A stretch of 19,913 nt of DNA from Subdoligranulum sp. (GCA_004555405.1 SFIE01000034.1:1-19913), one strand, 5' to 3'. Positions 6,108-14,877 are shown, counted from the stretch's first letter. The notes: a model not told the origin generated them from the sequence alone. Program-made: numbers and translations.

Positions 6108-6983
6108 TTATTTTTTGCCGCGCATCATATCCTGCACAAAGCGCAGCATCTGCTTGGCAGCCGGCGACATACCGGCCTCGCTGAGGCAAGCCATGCCAAT
6201 GGTGCGGCTTGCGCCCGGCTCAATGGGCAGCACCTGCACACTGGCCGAACCGCTTTCCATGAGCATACGCGGCATAATGCTGATGCCCAGCCCGCTTTGC
6301 ACCATGGCCACAGTGGACTGATCGTCGGTCACATGGCAGCTGGAGCGCACTTCCAGCCGGTATTTTTTTAAGTAGTTCTGCACATCGGCATCACAGCCGC
6401 TGCTTTGGATCACAAAGGGCTGGCCGCGCATTTCCTCAATGCTCACGCGGCCGGGCTCACGGGTAACGAAGCTGAAGGGTGCAATGCACACCAACGGGTC
6501 CTCATACAGCGGGAAAAAGCAGGTTTCCCGGCTGGCATCGGCCGAAAGAAAGCCCAGATCCACCACACCGTCACGCAGCCATGCGGCCACATCGTTGTAA
6601 TCACCCTGCCAGATCTCCACATCAATGGCGGGAAATTTTTCTTTAAAGCCGGTAATAATGCGGGGCAGCCAGCTGACACACACACTGTTGAACGCGCCAA
6701 TGCGCACACTGCCCTTTTGCATGCCGTTGATCTCGGCCACCTGCTGCATGGTGTTTTCGTGGCTGTTCAATACCATTTCTACGGCGGGCAGCAGCGAAGC
6801 ACCGCTGCCCGTAAGCTTTACGCCGCTTTTGGTGCGCGCAAACAGCGAAAACCCAAATTCCTCTTCCATGCCTGCCACCGCGTGGCTGATGGCCGAGGGG
6901 GTCACGTGCAGCAGCTCTGCCGCACGGGCAAAGCTGCCCTGCTGCGCCACGGCGTGAAAGATCTGATAAGCAAACAAAGTCAT
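6108..6983 (-). CDS. LysR family transcriptional regulator
   Basis: A 291-residue protein from ATG 6983. I chose this start over the TTG at 7013 because LysR proteins begin close to the helix-turn-helix. The N-terminal winged helix occupies residues 1-60, with AQQGSFARAAELLHVTPSAIS and then FARTKSGVKLT. A periplasmic-binding-protein-like effector domain (about 87-290) follows, with FNSVCVSWLPRIITGFKEKFP. Such proteins bind DNA as tetramers and respond to a small ligand. The usual divergent target gene is absent: it sits 50 bp behind the Clp ATPase gene on the same strand and is probably co-transcribed with it. Its target and ligand cannot be told from this window. It terminates at the hairpin at 6057-6098. 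Confidence 0.93.
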   Translation of the reverse strand: MTLFAYQIFHAVAQQGSFARAAELLHVTPSAISHAVAGMEEEFGFSLFARTKSGVKLTGSGASLLPAVEMVLNSHENTMQQVAEINGMQKGSVRIGAFNSVCVSWLPRIITGFKEKFPAIDVEIWQGDYNDVAAWLRDGVVDLGFLSADASRETCFFPLYEDPLVCIAPFSFVTREPGRVSIEEMRGQPFVIQSSGCDADVQNYLKKYRLEVRSSCHVTDDQSTVAMVQSGLGISIMPRMLMESGSASVQVLPIEPGASRTIGMACLSEAGMSPAAKQMLRFVQDMMRGKK

Positions 6984-7033
6984 AATCCCACCGTATCCTT
7001 TTTCTACACGCAAAATCCAGACGGTCTGAATTT

Positions 7034-9340
7034 TTACTGATCCTTATTTTGCAAAAGCAGTTTGCCGCCTTCGGCATCCAGCAAAATGTGCGAAATGGGC
7101 TCGCCTGCGATCAGCTTTTCGGCCACAGGGTCCTCCACGCGCTTGCGCACCACACGGCGCAGATCGCGCGCGCCAAAGCGGCTGCCTGCCTCCTGCACAA
7201 TGGCTGCCAGCGCCGCCGGGGTGTATTCCAGCGTGATGCCGCGCTTTTCCATGCCGGGCTTGTATTCATCCAGCGTTAAGGCGGCAATTTTTTCCAGGCT
7301 TTCACGGCTCAGGGGTGCAAAGGCAATGATCTCGTCCACACGGCCCATGAATTCGGGGCGCAAAAATTCGCCCAGCGCCTTCAGCGCCTTGTCCTTGCTC
7401 ATCTGGGCCGGGCTTTTGTTAAAGCCGGTCTCGCCCACACGGTCGCTGCTGCCTGCGTTGCTGGTCATGCAGATCACGGTATTGGTAAAATCCACCGCGC
7501 GGCCCTGCGCATCGTTGATCTTGCCTTCGTCCAGGATCTGCAGCAGCAGGTTCATCACATCCGGATGCGCCTTTTCGATTTCATCAAACAGCACCACGCT
7601 GTAGGGGCGGCGGCGCACCTTTTCGGTGAGCTGGCCGCTTTCCTCATAGCCCACATAGCCCGGAGGCGAGCCGATCAGGCGGCTTACCGTGTGCTTTTCC
7701 ATATATTCGCTCATGTCAATGCGGATCAGCGGGTCCACACTGTCAAACAGCTGGCTGGCCAGCTGCTTCACCAGCTCGGTTTTGCCCACGCCCGTGGGGC
7801 CCACAAAGATAAAGCTGGCCGGGCGGCGGCGTCCGCTCAGATCGGCACGGCTGCGCTTGATGGCCTGGCTGACCAGGTGCACGGCCTCCTCCTGGCCGAT
7901 CACCTTTTGATTCAGGTTGGCCTCCAGATCGCGCAGCTTTTCAAATTCGCTTTCCTTGATCTTTACGGCGGGAATACCCGTCCAAAGCTCGATCACCCGG
8001 GCCAGATCCTCCATGGTCACGCAGATGCCGCTGGTTTTCAGTTCCAGTGCAGGCAGCTCGTCACGCACCTTGGCCAGATCGGTTTTCACCTGTGCCAGCT
8101 GCTCATAGTCGATGGCTTCGCCGGTGCCGGGGTTTTCCAGGGCGCTTTCGCGCTCCTCCAGCTCGGCCAGCTGGCGGCGGGCCTCAATGCAGCGGCTGAT
8201 CTCGGGATGGCGCAGATTGCAGCAGGCGCAGGCTTCGTCCAGAAGGTCAATGGCCTTATCGGGCAGATATCGATCGGTGATATAGCGCTCGGAAAGGCTT
8301 ACCGTGGCGGCCAGCACATCGCCGGGCACCTGCACGCAGTGGTGCTTTTCATAGTAGCCCTTGATGCCCTGCATCACGGCCAGCGCATCGCCCATGCTGG
8401 GCTCTTCCACCTTAACGGGCTGGAAGCGGCGTTCCAGCGCCTGATCTTTTTCAATGAATTTGCGGTATTCGTTAAAGGTGGTGGCGCCGATCACCTGAAT
8501 TTCACCGCGGGAAAGAGCAGGCTTCATAATGTTGCCCGCATTCATAGCGCCTTCGCTGTCGCCCGCAGCCGTGATGTTGTGGATCTCGTCAATAAACAGA
8601 ATAATATTGCCGTCAGCGCGTACTTCGCCCAAAAGGCCCTTCACGCGCTGTTCAAACTGCCCGCGGAACTGCGTGCCCGCCACCAGCGCTGTAAGGTCCA
8701 GCAGGTAGATCTCCTTGTTTTTCAGGCGGGCGGGCACATCCCCGGCCGCAATGCGCTGGGCAATGCCCTCGGCAATGGCGGTTTTGCCCACACCGGCTTC
8801 ACCGATCAGGCAGGGGTTGTTTTTCTGGCGGCGGCACAGGATCTGAATGGTGCGGTAAATTTCACGGTCGCGGCCGATCACATTGTCCAGCTTGCCTGCC
8901 TTGGCCTTGGCGGTAAGGTTGTCGCAGTAGTTATCCAAAAATTTGCGCTTGTTGGGTTTGCGGCCTTTTTTGCCGGGCTCGCCCTGTTTGTCGGCATTTT
9001 CGCCGTTGGCGCGCATGCCAAACGGAAAAGTGGCGCTGCCGCCCGGCAAAAAACCGTCCTGCTCGCCTTCCTCGCCGTTGCCGTCGGCATCGGGATTCAT
9101 CATCATGCCAAACGGATTGCCCCCCTCGCTTGCTTCCTCCATGAAATTGCTCATGCGCTCTTCCATGTTTTCCAGGTCTTCATCCGAAACGCCGAAACGC
9201 TTCATCAGATCCTCTACGGGTTTAATGCCCAGCTCACGCGCGCAGGTAAGGCAGTAGCCCTCCTGCTTGGCGTTGCCGGTGCCGTCCATGCGCTGCACAA
9301 ACACGATCGCCGTGCGCTTTTTACAGCGGATACAAAGCAT
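7034..9340 (-). CDS. ClpE-like ATP-dependent Clp protease ATP-binding subunit (zinc-finger N-terminus)
   Basis: A 768-residue class I Clp ATPase. Residues 3-33 form a four-cysteine zinc site (CIRC and CLTC at 3-6 and 30-33), replacing the usual Clp N-domain as in Bacillus ClpE. A Gly/Asn/Asp-rich linker spans about 70-130. AAA domain 1 has Walker A GEAGVGKT at 180-187 and Walker B with D251-E252. A short middle coiled segment (388-430, ARRQLAELEERESALE) follows. AAA domain 2 has Walker A GPTGVGKT at 514-521, pore loop GYVGYE at 561-566 and Walker B with D586-E587. It unfolds substrates, presumably for ClpP, in the cytosol. The start has a strong AAAGGAGGT, 8 nt upstream. No CtsR-type AGGTCAAA tandem is seen in the 70 bp before it, although clpE genes are usually CtsR controlled. 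Confidence 0.93.
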   Translation of the reverse strand: MLCIRCKKRTAIVFVQRMDGTGNAKQEGYCLTCARELGIKPVEDLMKRFGVSDEDLENMEERMSNFMEEASEGGNPFGMMMNPDADGNGEEGEQDGFLPGGSATFPFGMRANGENADKQGEPGKKGRKPNKRKFLDNYCDNLTAKAKAGKLDNVIGRDREIYRTIQILCRRQKNNPCLIGEAGVGKTAIAEGIAQRIAAGDVPARLKNKEIYLLDLTALVAGTQFRGQFEQRVKGLLGEVRADGNIILFIDEIHNITAAGDSEGAMNAGNIMKPALSRGEIQVIGATTFNEYRKFIEKDQALERRFQPVKVEEPSMGDALAVMQGIKGYYEKHHCVQVPGDVLAATVSLSERYITDRYLPDKAIDLLDEACACCNLRHPEISRCIEARRQLAELEERESALENPGTGEAIDYEQLAQVKTDLAKVRDELPALELKTSGICVTMEDLARVIELWTGIPAVKIKESEFEKLRDLEANLNQKVIGQEEAVHLVSQAIKRSRADLSGRRRPASFIFVGPTGVGKTELVKQLASQLFDSVDPLIRIDMSEYMEKHTVSRLIGSPPGYVGYEESGQLTEKVRRRPYSVVLFDEIEKAHPDVMNLLLQILDEGKINDAQGRAVDFTNTVICMTSNAGSSDRVGETGFNKSPAQMSKDKALKALGEFLRPEFMGRVDEIIAFAPLSRESLEKIAALTLDEYKPGMEKRGITLEYTPAALAAIVQEAGSRFGARDLRRVVRKRVEDPVAEKLIAGEPISHILLDAEGGKLLLQNKDQ

Positions 9341-9410
9341 TGTATGTTACCTCCTTTTGGGTAGTTGGTCTATTTTTCTCCGGGAATTTCTCATTTACGG
9401 GCCGCACCGT

Positions 9411-10091
9411 TTATACAAAGGGATTCAGAAGCCCCCCAAGGCGCAGCACAAGGCTGGTGTCAAACAGTTCCTGATTTAAAACCGGCAGCGCACCGCCCGT
9501 GAGCAGCATCAGGCTCCACGCCGCGCAGTATACCAAAAACAGGTCTACGCATCCGGCTGCCACGCCAAGCACAGCGCCCAGCCCGCGGTTTACACCGCCT
9601 GCCAGCGGAATGCTGTTGGCGTGCGTGAAAAGATCGGCCAGCAGCGACACCAGAAAACGCGCCAGCATGAACACCACAAAAAACAGCACAATGGAGATCA
9701 GCGGCACAAAAATGGGCTTGAGCACGGCCTCCACCACGCGCTGCGCCGCATCGGCGGCGGTTTGATCCAGCGCGCTGCTTACGCTGCGGATCACATTCTG
9801 CAAAAAGCTTTCCGGCAGAAAGCCGCCGTATTTTTCGGCCAGCGCTGCCACATCCAGCCCGTTTTCCGCAATGTTTTTCATCACGCTTTTTTCCAGCCCC
9901 GGGCGCAGCAGCTGATCAAATATAGGCTCGGAGTAGGTGTGCGAAACAAACATGGCGCCCGCAATGCTGACAACGCTTCCCAGAAGGTTCACGATATCCG
10001 ACAGAAAGCCGCGGTGCATATAGCGAAACACCACCAGAAGCAGCAGCACGAGCAAACAAATATCACAGATCATTGCAGGAGTTATTTTCAT
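9411..10091 (-). CDS. CvpA family membrane protein
   Basis: A 226-residue protein from ATG 10091; a TTG at 10112 in the same frame would add 7 residues. Hydrophobic segments lie near 6-23, 33-50, about 125-150 and about 170-205, with the CvpA-type HRGFLSDIVNLLGSVVSIAGA at the start and a glycine-rich AGGVNRGLGAVLGVAAGCVD in the last third. CvpA proteins are inner-membrane proteins linked to colicin V production in E. coli and to envelope stress. Their biochemical role is unclear. The middle part, before the third segment, is probably extracellular. It follows the DUF5711-like gene by 57 bp, in a gap that holds a small GC-rich hairpin without a T run, and is likely in the same operon. Confidence 0.85.
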   Translation of the reverse strand: MKITPAMICDICLLVLLLLVVFRYMHRGFLSDIVNLLGSVVSIAGAMFVSHTYSEPIFDQLLRPGLEKSVMKNIAENGLDVAALAEKYGGFLPESFLQNVIRSVSSALDQTAADAAQRVVEAVLKPIFVPLISIVLFFVVFMLARFLVSLLADLFTHANSIPLAGGVNRGLGAVLGVAAGCVDLFLVYCAAWSLMLLTGGALPVLNQELFDTSLVLRLGGLLNPFV

Positions 10092-10148
10092 AAGGAATAT
10101 GCCTCGTTCCAAGTTTACGGCAGCCCATAGGGCCGCCGGAAGATCACT

Positions 10149-11336
10149 TTATTTTTCCGCAGCCGGGGCGGCGAGCACCTGCGCCGAGCTGTCTACAAAC
10201 AGCAAAAGCTGTTCGGCATTCAGCAAAAACTGGGGCTTGGTGTCAAAGCTTTGCACCCACTGCGACTCGCCTTTCAGGTTCATGCGCTCCACTGTGCCGT
10301 CACGCAGAAGATACACGCTGTTGTGCGTTACGGTAACGCGGTTGGCCGCTGCCACCGTGGTGTCCAGCAGGGCGTTCATGCGGTCGTTCAGCACCACCAG
10401 CCGACTGCCCGAGCGTGTGGAAAGCAGCAGCGCCGCCGTGCGGCCATACACCGAAACGCTGGCCACCGCTGCGCCGCCGTAGGAAAAGCGGCACAGCTCG
10501 GCCCCTGTGGAGGGATTCAGCACACAGGCAAAGTTATCATAAATGCACAGCACCTGCGAATTGGAGATCCATTTCAGATCCAGCAGCGCGCTGCCCGCAT
10601 CGGCCTGATACACCGCCGTCACGGTGTTTTTGTGGGTGTCCAGCATATAAATAGCGCTGGCCAGCTGGCCGTCTTTGGCCGAAATGCAGCCCACGGCCAT
10701 GCGGTGATTGTCATCGGCAAAGGCCACGCGCACGGGCGTGCCCTCGTTTTTGGTGGTCCACCAGCAATAGGGTTCCCCAAAGTCCGGCGGATACACCGAC
10801 ATTTCGGCCAAGTAACGGGTAGACTGGGTAACCACGGCCAGGCTGCCGTTGCCGCTCATCTGGCACAGCAGAATGTTCTGGGGCATTTTTTCTGAATACA
10901 GGCTGCGTGTGCGGCTTTCCACGCGCAGCTCGGTGCCGCCCCGGTTGTACACGCAAAAGCGCGAGTTGCCGGTGGTGATCGCCGGGCGGGCATAACCGTG
11001 CTGAATGCTGCGCAGGTTGGTGCCCGTGGCGGAATACACAAACAGGTCCTCCTGGCCAAGCTCTACAAAGCCGCCTGCCAGCACCTCGGCCTGCAAGGGC
11101 TCAACAATACCGGTTTTGGCCGGAAAGCTTCCGCTTCGGTTCAAAAAGATCTGCACCGATTCCGCAGCCTCAGCCAATGCCGAAAAGGCACTGGCATAAG
11201 TGCCCGTAAAATAAAACACCAGCACCGCCAGCACCAGCGCCAGCGCCGCCGTGTTGCGAATTTTTCGGTTTTGCCGTTTGCGGTGCAGCTCTTCGATATA
11301 AGTCAGCTTTCCGCCGGTGTTCTGCTTTTCCTCCAT
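10149..11336 (-). CDS. DUF5711-like membrane-anchored beta-propeller protein
   Basis: A 395-residue protein: a basic cytoplasmic N-terminus (residues 1-27), one membrane span (about 28-47) and an extracytoplasmic remainder of short beta-rich repeats reminiscent of WD40/PQQ blades, such as SALLDLKWISNSQVLCIYD and RLVVLNDRMNALLD. The architecture and wording fit DUF5711 proteins of Oscillospiraceae; the family name is from memory. No catalytic motif is seen. It has its own promoter overlapping the end of truA and a GAGAGGGGG ribosome binding site. Its neighbour is the CvpA-family gene, so a joint envelope role is plausible but inferred. Confidence 0.8.
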   Translation of the reverse strand: MEEKQNTGGKLTYIEELHRKRQNRKIRNTAALALVLAVLVFYFTGTYASAFSALAEAAESVQIFLNRSGSFPAKTGIVEPLQAEVLAGGFVELGQEDLFVYSATGTNLRSIQHGYARPAITTGNSRFCVYNRGGTELRVESRTRSLYSEKMPQNILLCQMSGNGSLAVVTQSTRYLAEMSVYPPDFGEPYCWWTTKNEGTPVRVAFADDNHRMAVGCISAKDGQLASAIYMLDTHKNTVTAVYQADAGSALLDLKWISNSQVLCIYDNFACVLNPSTGAELCRFSYGGAAVASVSVYGRTAALLLSTRSGSRLVVLNDRMNALLDTTVAAANRVTVTHNSVYLLRDGTVERMNLKGESQWVQSFDTKPQFLLNAEQLLLFVDSSAQVLAAPAAEK

Positions 11337-11362
11337 GCTTTCCGCCCCCTCTCTATGTAAGC

Positions 11363-11391
11363 ATTATACTATATGTATTTTTAATCATCAA
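11363..11391 (-). promoter_or_regulatory. Promoter for the DUF5711-cvpA unit, overlapping the 3' end of truA
   Basis: On the minus strand, TTGATG (11391-11386), a 17-bp spacer and a perfect TATAAT (11368-11363). The -35 box lies inside the last codons of truA (stop at 11381-11383). The start codon of the DUF5711-like gene is 27 bp downstream of the -10 box. Confidence 0.7.
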
Positions 11392-12148
11392 ATTCCCGTC
11401 CGTAATCCACTTTTGTCAAAAACAAGCCCTTGGCGGGCAGAGTGGGCCCGGCGTTGGCACGGTCACGGCTTTGCAGGATTGCGGGGATCTGCTCCGGCTG
11501 CATTTTGCCTGCCCCCACCTGCGCCAGTGTGCCGGCCAGAATGCGCACCATGTTATACAAATAACCATCCGCCGTGACCGATATCGTTACGCAGTCACCG
11601 CTGCGCTGCACATGGCAATCGGTGATGGTGCGCACAGTGTCGCCGCTTTCCAGCATTTTGCTGCCCGCCGAGCACAGGGCAGTGAAATCGTGCCGCCCCA
11701 CCAGCAGCGCCGCCGCACGGTTCATGGCAGAAACATCCAGCCGGGGCTGTGCGATCTTGTGGCAGTAGTCTGCATCGAAGGGTGAATCAATGGCGCTGTT
11801 GCGAATGCGGTAGCAATAGGTTTTGGCGTGGGCCGCATAGCGGGCGTGAAAGCCCTCGGGCACGCACCGGCCGCGCAGCACACGCACATCGGCAGGCAGA
11901 TGGGCATTGAGCGCCAGCACCAGCCGCTGGGGCGCAAGGCGTGTTTCGGCGGCAAAGCTGATGCCGAATTCCAGGGCGTGTACGCCCGCATCGGTGCGGC
12001 TGCAGCCCTTTACATCCACTCTCTGGCCCAGCACGGCCTGCAGCGCATCCTGAAACACGCTGCAAACCGTTACACTGTTTTTCTGCACCTGAAAGCCGTG
12101 GTAGGCCGTGCCCTTATAGGCAATAAACAAAAGAAAAGTCTGTTTCAT
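11381..12148 (-). CDS. truA: tRNA pseudouridine synthase A
   Basis: A 255-residue protein with the TruA signature GCSRTDAGVHA at residues 48-58; D53 is the catalytic aspartate. It forms pseudouridine at positions 38-40 of the tRNA anticodon arm. The N-terminal IAYKGTAYHGFQVQKNSVTV and the C-terminal YLYNMVRILAGTLAQVG are also typical, and the length is normal. It starts 18 bp after the EcfT stop with only a weak ribosome binding site, which suggests translational coupling. The ecfA1-ecfA2-ecfT-truA order is common in Firmicutes and is probably one operon. No terminator separates it from the next gene. Confidence 0.96.
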   Translation of the reverse strand: MKQTFLLFIAYKGTAYHGFQVQKNSVTVCSVFQDALQAVLGQRVDVKGCSRTDAGVHALEFGISFAAETRLAPQRLVLALNAHLPADVRVLRGRCVPEGFHARYAAHAKTYCYRIRNSAIDSPFDADYCHKIAQPRLDVSAMNRAAALLVGRHDFTALCSAGSKMLESGDTVRTITDCHVQRSGDCVTISVTADGYLYNMVRILAGTLAQVGAGKMQPEQIPAILQSRDRANAGPTLPAKGLFLTKVDYGREFDD

Positions 12149-12166
12149 AGCAATTTTGCCGCCGCA

Positions 12167-12982
12167 TCAAAGGCCCGGCACAAAGAATCGTGTTGCAAAA
12201 ATGGCAGCAAACACCGCCATGCACACCATGCAGGAAATGGCATCCTGTTTGGTATATTTCAGCACCTTCAGGCGTGTGCGCCCCTCGCCGCCGTGATAGC
12301 AGCGGCACTCCATGGCCATGGCCAGCTCGTCGGCACGGCGGAAGGCCGAAATAAACAGCGGGATCAGAATGGGGATCATGGCGTGCATACGCTCCTTGAG
12401 CGTGCCGGAATCCAGCATGGCGCCGCGGGCCTTTTGGGCGTTCATGATCTTATCGGTCTCCTCCACCAGAGTGGGGATGAAGCGCAGGGCAATGGTCATC
12501 ATCATGGCCAGCTCATGCACAGGCATATGAATTTTATTAAACGGGGCCAGCAGGCGCTCAATGGCATCTGTCAGCACGATGGGGCTGGTGGTGTAGGTGA
12601 GCAGGCTGGTGCCTGCAATCAGTGTGATCACGCGCACCGCCATCAGAATGGCATAGCGCACACCCTCGGCATAGATGCGCAGCACCCACACCTGCACCAG
12701 CGGCTCGCCCTGACCGGTGACGAAAAACAGGTTCAGCACACAGGTGAACAGAATGATGGGCACAATGGGCTTTAAGCTTTTCACGATCATGCGCACGGGG
12801 ATCTTGGCCATTTTATACAGCACCGCCAGCCACGCAATGCTTAAAGCAAGGCCCAGAGGATTGGCTGCCGCAAACAGCAGCACGATGTATAAGATCGTGA
12901 GAAGGATCTTGAGGCGGGGGTCAAACCGATGCACAAGGCTGTTGCCGGGAAAATGCTGGCCGATGGTAATATCACGCAGCAT
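12167..12982 (-). CDS. ecfT: Energy-coupling factor transporter transmembrane protein EcfT
   Basis: A 271-residue membrane protein with 4-6 hydrophobic segments and the two coupling-helix motifs of EcfT: KARGA near residue 183 and MECRCYHGG near 222. These transmit ATPase movements to a vitamin-binding S component. Its ATG directly abuts the TAA of ecfA2 with no bases between, a sign of translational coupling. The C-terminal hydrophobic segment ends at FFVPGL. It forms the core of a group II ECF transporter with the two adjacent ATPases. No S component is in this window, so the transported vitamin is unknown. Confidence 0.95.
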   Translation of the reverse strand: MLRDITIGQHFPGNSLVHRFDPRLKILLTILYIVLLFAAANPLGLALSIAWLAVLYKMAKIPVRMIVKSLKPIVPIILFTCVLNLFFVTGQGEPLVQVWVLRIYAEGVRYAILMAVRVITLIAGTSLLTYTTSPIVLTDAIERLLAPFNKIHMPVHELAMMMTIALRFIPTLVEETDKIMNAQKARGAMLDSGTLKERMHAMIPILIPLFISAFRRADELAMAMECRCYHGGEGRTRLKVLKYTKQDAISCMVCMAVFAAIFATRFFVPGL

Positions 12983-13855
12983 TTACAGCACCCCCTTTTC
13001 TGCATTTTTGCGGGCCGCCAGAATGGTTTTCACCGCATAGGGCACGGTGTAAACATCCTGCGGAATATCCAGCCCCATTTCCCGCAGGCGGATAAAAATT
13101 TTAGTCACCTGCGGCACACTGAGCCCCAGCTCCAGCAAATGCGGAGCCTCGGCAAAAATTTTGGCGGTTTCAGCATACATGGCCACCCGGGCGTTATCCA
13201 TCACCAGCACCTTGTCGGCGTAGTTGGCAATATCCTCCATGCTGTGGCTCACCAGCAGCACGGTGGTGCCCGTGCGGCGGTGATATTCCTTCACCTGCTG
13301 CAGGATCATTTCGCGGCCCTCGGGGTCCAGACCGGCGGCGGGTTCATCCAGCACCAGAATTTTAGGCTCCATAGCCATCACGCCCGCAATGGCCACACGG
13401 CGCTTTTGGCCGCCCGAAAGCTCAAACGGGCTTTTTTTCAGAATTTCCTCCGAAATGCCCACAAAGCCCGCCGCAAATTTTACGCGGCGGTCCACTTCTT
13501 CGGGGCTCAGGCCCATATTTTTGGGGCCGAAGGCGATATCGGCATAGCAGGTTTCCTCAAACAGCTGGTATTCGGGATACTGAAACACCAGCCCCACCTG
13601 AAAGCGGAATTTGCGGATCTGCTTGGGGTCTGCCCACATATCCTCGCCGCCGATATAAATTTTGCCGCTGGTGGGGCGGTTGATGCCGTTAAAATGGGTG
13701 ATCAGGGTGGATTTTCCGCTGCCGGTAGAACCGATGATGCCCACAAAATCGCCCTGCTGCACCCCAAAGCTCACATGGTCCAGCGCCACGGTTTCATCCG
13801 GCATACCTTGATTGTAAATATAAGTCAGGTCTTCGACCCGTATGATTTCTGCCAT
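12983..13855 (-). CDS. ecfA2: Energy-coupling factor transporter ATPase EcfA2
   Basis: A 290-residue ABC ATPase: Walker A GSTGSGKS at 42-49, Q-loop Q92, signature LSGGQKRR at 146-153 and Walker B with D170-E171 followed by PAAGLDP. The C-terminal part (ELGLSVPQVTKIFIRLREMG) is the usual EcfA2 dimerisation/regulatory segment. Being the second ATPase in the cluster and carrying the DEPAAGLDP wording identify it as EcfA2 rather than EcfA1. The start has AAAGGA 8 nt upstream. It powers vitamin or metal uptake together with EcfA1 and EcfT. Confidence 0.95.
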   Translation of the reverse strand: MAEIIRVEDLTYIYNQGMPDETVALDHVSFGVQQGDFVGIIGSTGSGKSTLITHFNGINRPTSGKIYIGGEDMWADPKQIRKFRFQVGLVFQYPEYQLFEETCYADIAFGPKNMGLSPEEVDRRVKFAAGFVGISEEILKKSPFELSGGQKRRVAIAGVMAMEPKILVLDEPAAGLDPEGREMILQQVKEYHRRTGTTVLLVSHSMEDIANYADKVLVMDNARVAMYAETAKIFAEAPHLLELGLSVPQVTKIFIRLREMGLDIPQDVYTVPYAVKTILAARKNAEKGVL

Positions 13856-13928
13856 CGTCTTGATCCTTTTCCGCCAAAATGCACCCTGCGCTTTGTTTTG
13901 TGCAGTGGCGCTTCCGGCCTTATATTGT

Positions 13929-14768
13929 TTATTTCAGCAGGTTATAAATCGCCTGCGCACATTCTTCCACATCAATAATGCCCTCGGGCATGGGCAGGCC
14001 CGCCTTGCACAGCTCGTCACGCAGTACGGCGGCCTGCGGCACATCCAGCCGCAGCGAGCGCACCTTTTCGGTTTGGCTGAACACCTCACGCGGGGTGCCT
14101 TCCATCACGATATGGCCCTTATTCATCACCAGCACGCGGTCTGCCTGTGCGGCTTCTTCCATGTAGTGGGTAATGGCGATCACGGTGATGCCGTATTCGT
14201 GGTTCAGGCGGCGAATGGTTTTCATCACCGATTCACGGCCTCGCGGGTCCAGCATGGCGGTGGATTCATCCAGCACCAGACAATCGGGCCGCATGGCGAT
14301 CACGCCCGCAATGGCCACGCGCTGCTTTTGGCCGCCCGAAAGCTTGTGCGGGCCCTTGTGGCGGTGCTTGTAAATGCCCGCCATCTGCATGGCATCGTCA
14401 ATGCGGGTGCGAATCTCTTTGGGATCTACCCCCAGATTTTCCAGCGCAAAGGCCACATCTTCCTCTACCACCGTGGCCACGATCTGGTTGTCGGGGTTTT
14501 GAAACACCATGCCCACCTTTTGGCGAATGGCCAGCAGATTTTCCTCGTTTTTGGTGTCCATTTTTTCCACCAGCACCGTGCCGGTTTCGGGCAGAAGAAT
14601 GGCGTTAAAGTGTTTGGCCAGTGTGGATTTTCCGCAGCCGTTTGCGCCCAGAACGGCCACAAACTCGCCTTTTTTCACTTCCAGGCTCACCCCGTCCAAC
14701 GCAAAGCCCGGCTGCTCGGGGTCATAGCGGAAGTGAATATCCTGCGCTGTCAGCATTGTTTCCGACAT
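13929..14768 (-). CDS. ecfA1: Energy-coupling factor transporter ATPase EcfA1
   Basis: A 279-residue ABC ATPase. I place the start at ATG 14768 because GGAGA lies 7 nt upstream; the open frame extends to 14918, but that would overlap the preceding methyltransferase gene. Walker A is GANGCGKS at 41-48, Q-loop Q90, signature LSGGQKQR at 143-150 and Walker B with D167-E168 in LVLDESTAMLDP. The DESTAMLDP form, where other ABC proteins have DEP, is characteristic of EcfA1. It is the first gene of the ecf cluster, 73 bp before ecfA2. The 109-bp leader holds inverted repeats but no riboswitch that I recognise. Confidence 0.95.
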   Translation of the reverse strand: MSETMLTAQDIHFRYDPEQPGFALDGVSLEVKKGEFVAVLGANGCGKSTLAKHFNAILLPETGTVLVEKMDTKNEENLLAIRQKVGMVFQNPDNQIVATVVEEDVAFALENLGVDPKEIRTRIDDAMQMAGIYKHRHKGPHKLSGGQKQRVAIAGVIAMRPDCLVLDESTAMLDPRGRESVMKTIRRLNHEYGITVIAITHYMEEAAQADRVLVMNKGHIVMEGTPREVFSQTEKVRSLRLDVPQAAVLRDELCKAGLPMPEGIIDVEECAQAIYNLLK

Positions 14769-14877
14769 AAGTTGTCTCCTTCGGTGCCGGCCCTGCACAC
14801 AAAATCGTTTGAAAAAGCAGGGTCCGACCCACACATGATAAAATTGGTGTTCCGGGTGTACCCGGGCAACAAGGGTT

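Noticed and set aside
7565..9364. 599-codon plus-strand open frame opposite the Clp ATPase gene
   Set aside because: It is antisense to a gene with complete Walker and zinc motifs. Long shadow frames are expected in high-GC genes, and its Ala/His/Gly-rich product has no domain.
9341..9410. Possible CtsR operator before the ClpE-like gene
   Set aside because: No tandem AGGTCAAA heptamers are present on either strand. The nearest string (GACCAACTACCC) does not fit.
10118..10136. GC-rich hairpin between the DUF5711-like and CvpA-family genes as a terminator
   Set aside because: The 8-bp stem has a 3-nt loop but no T run in either direction; at most it modulates the operon message.
12167..14768. 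An S component (vitamin-binding protein) within the ecf cluster
   Set aside because: Only two ATPases and EcfT are present. This is normal for a shared group II module, whose S components are encoded elsewhere.
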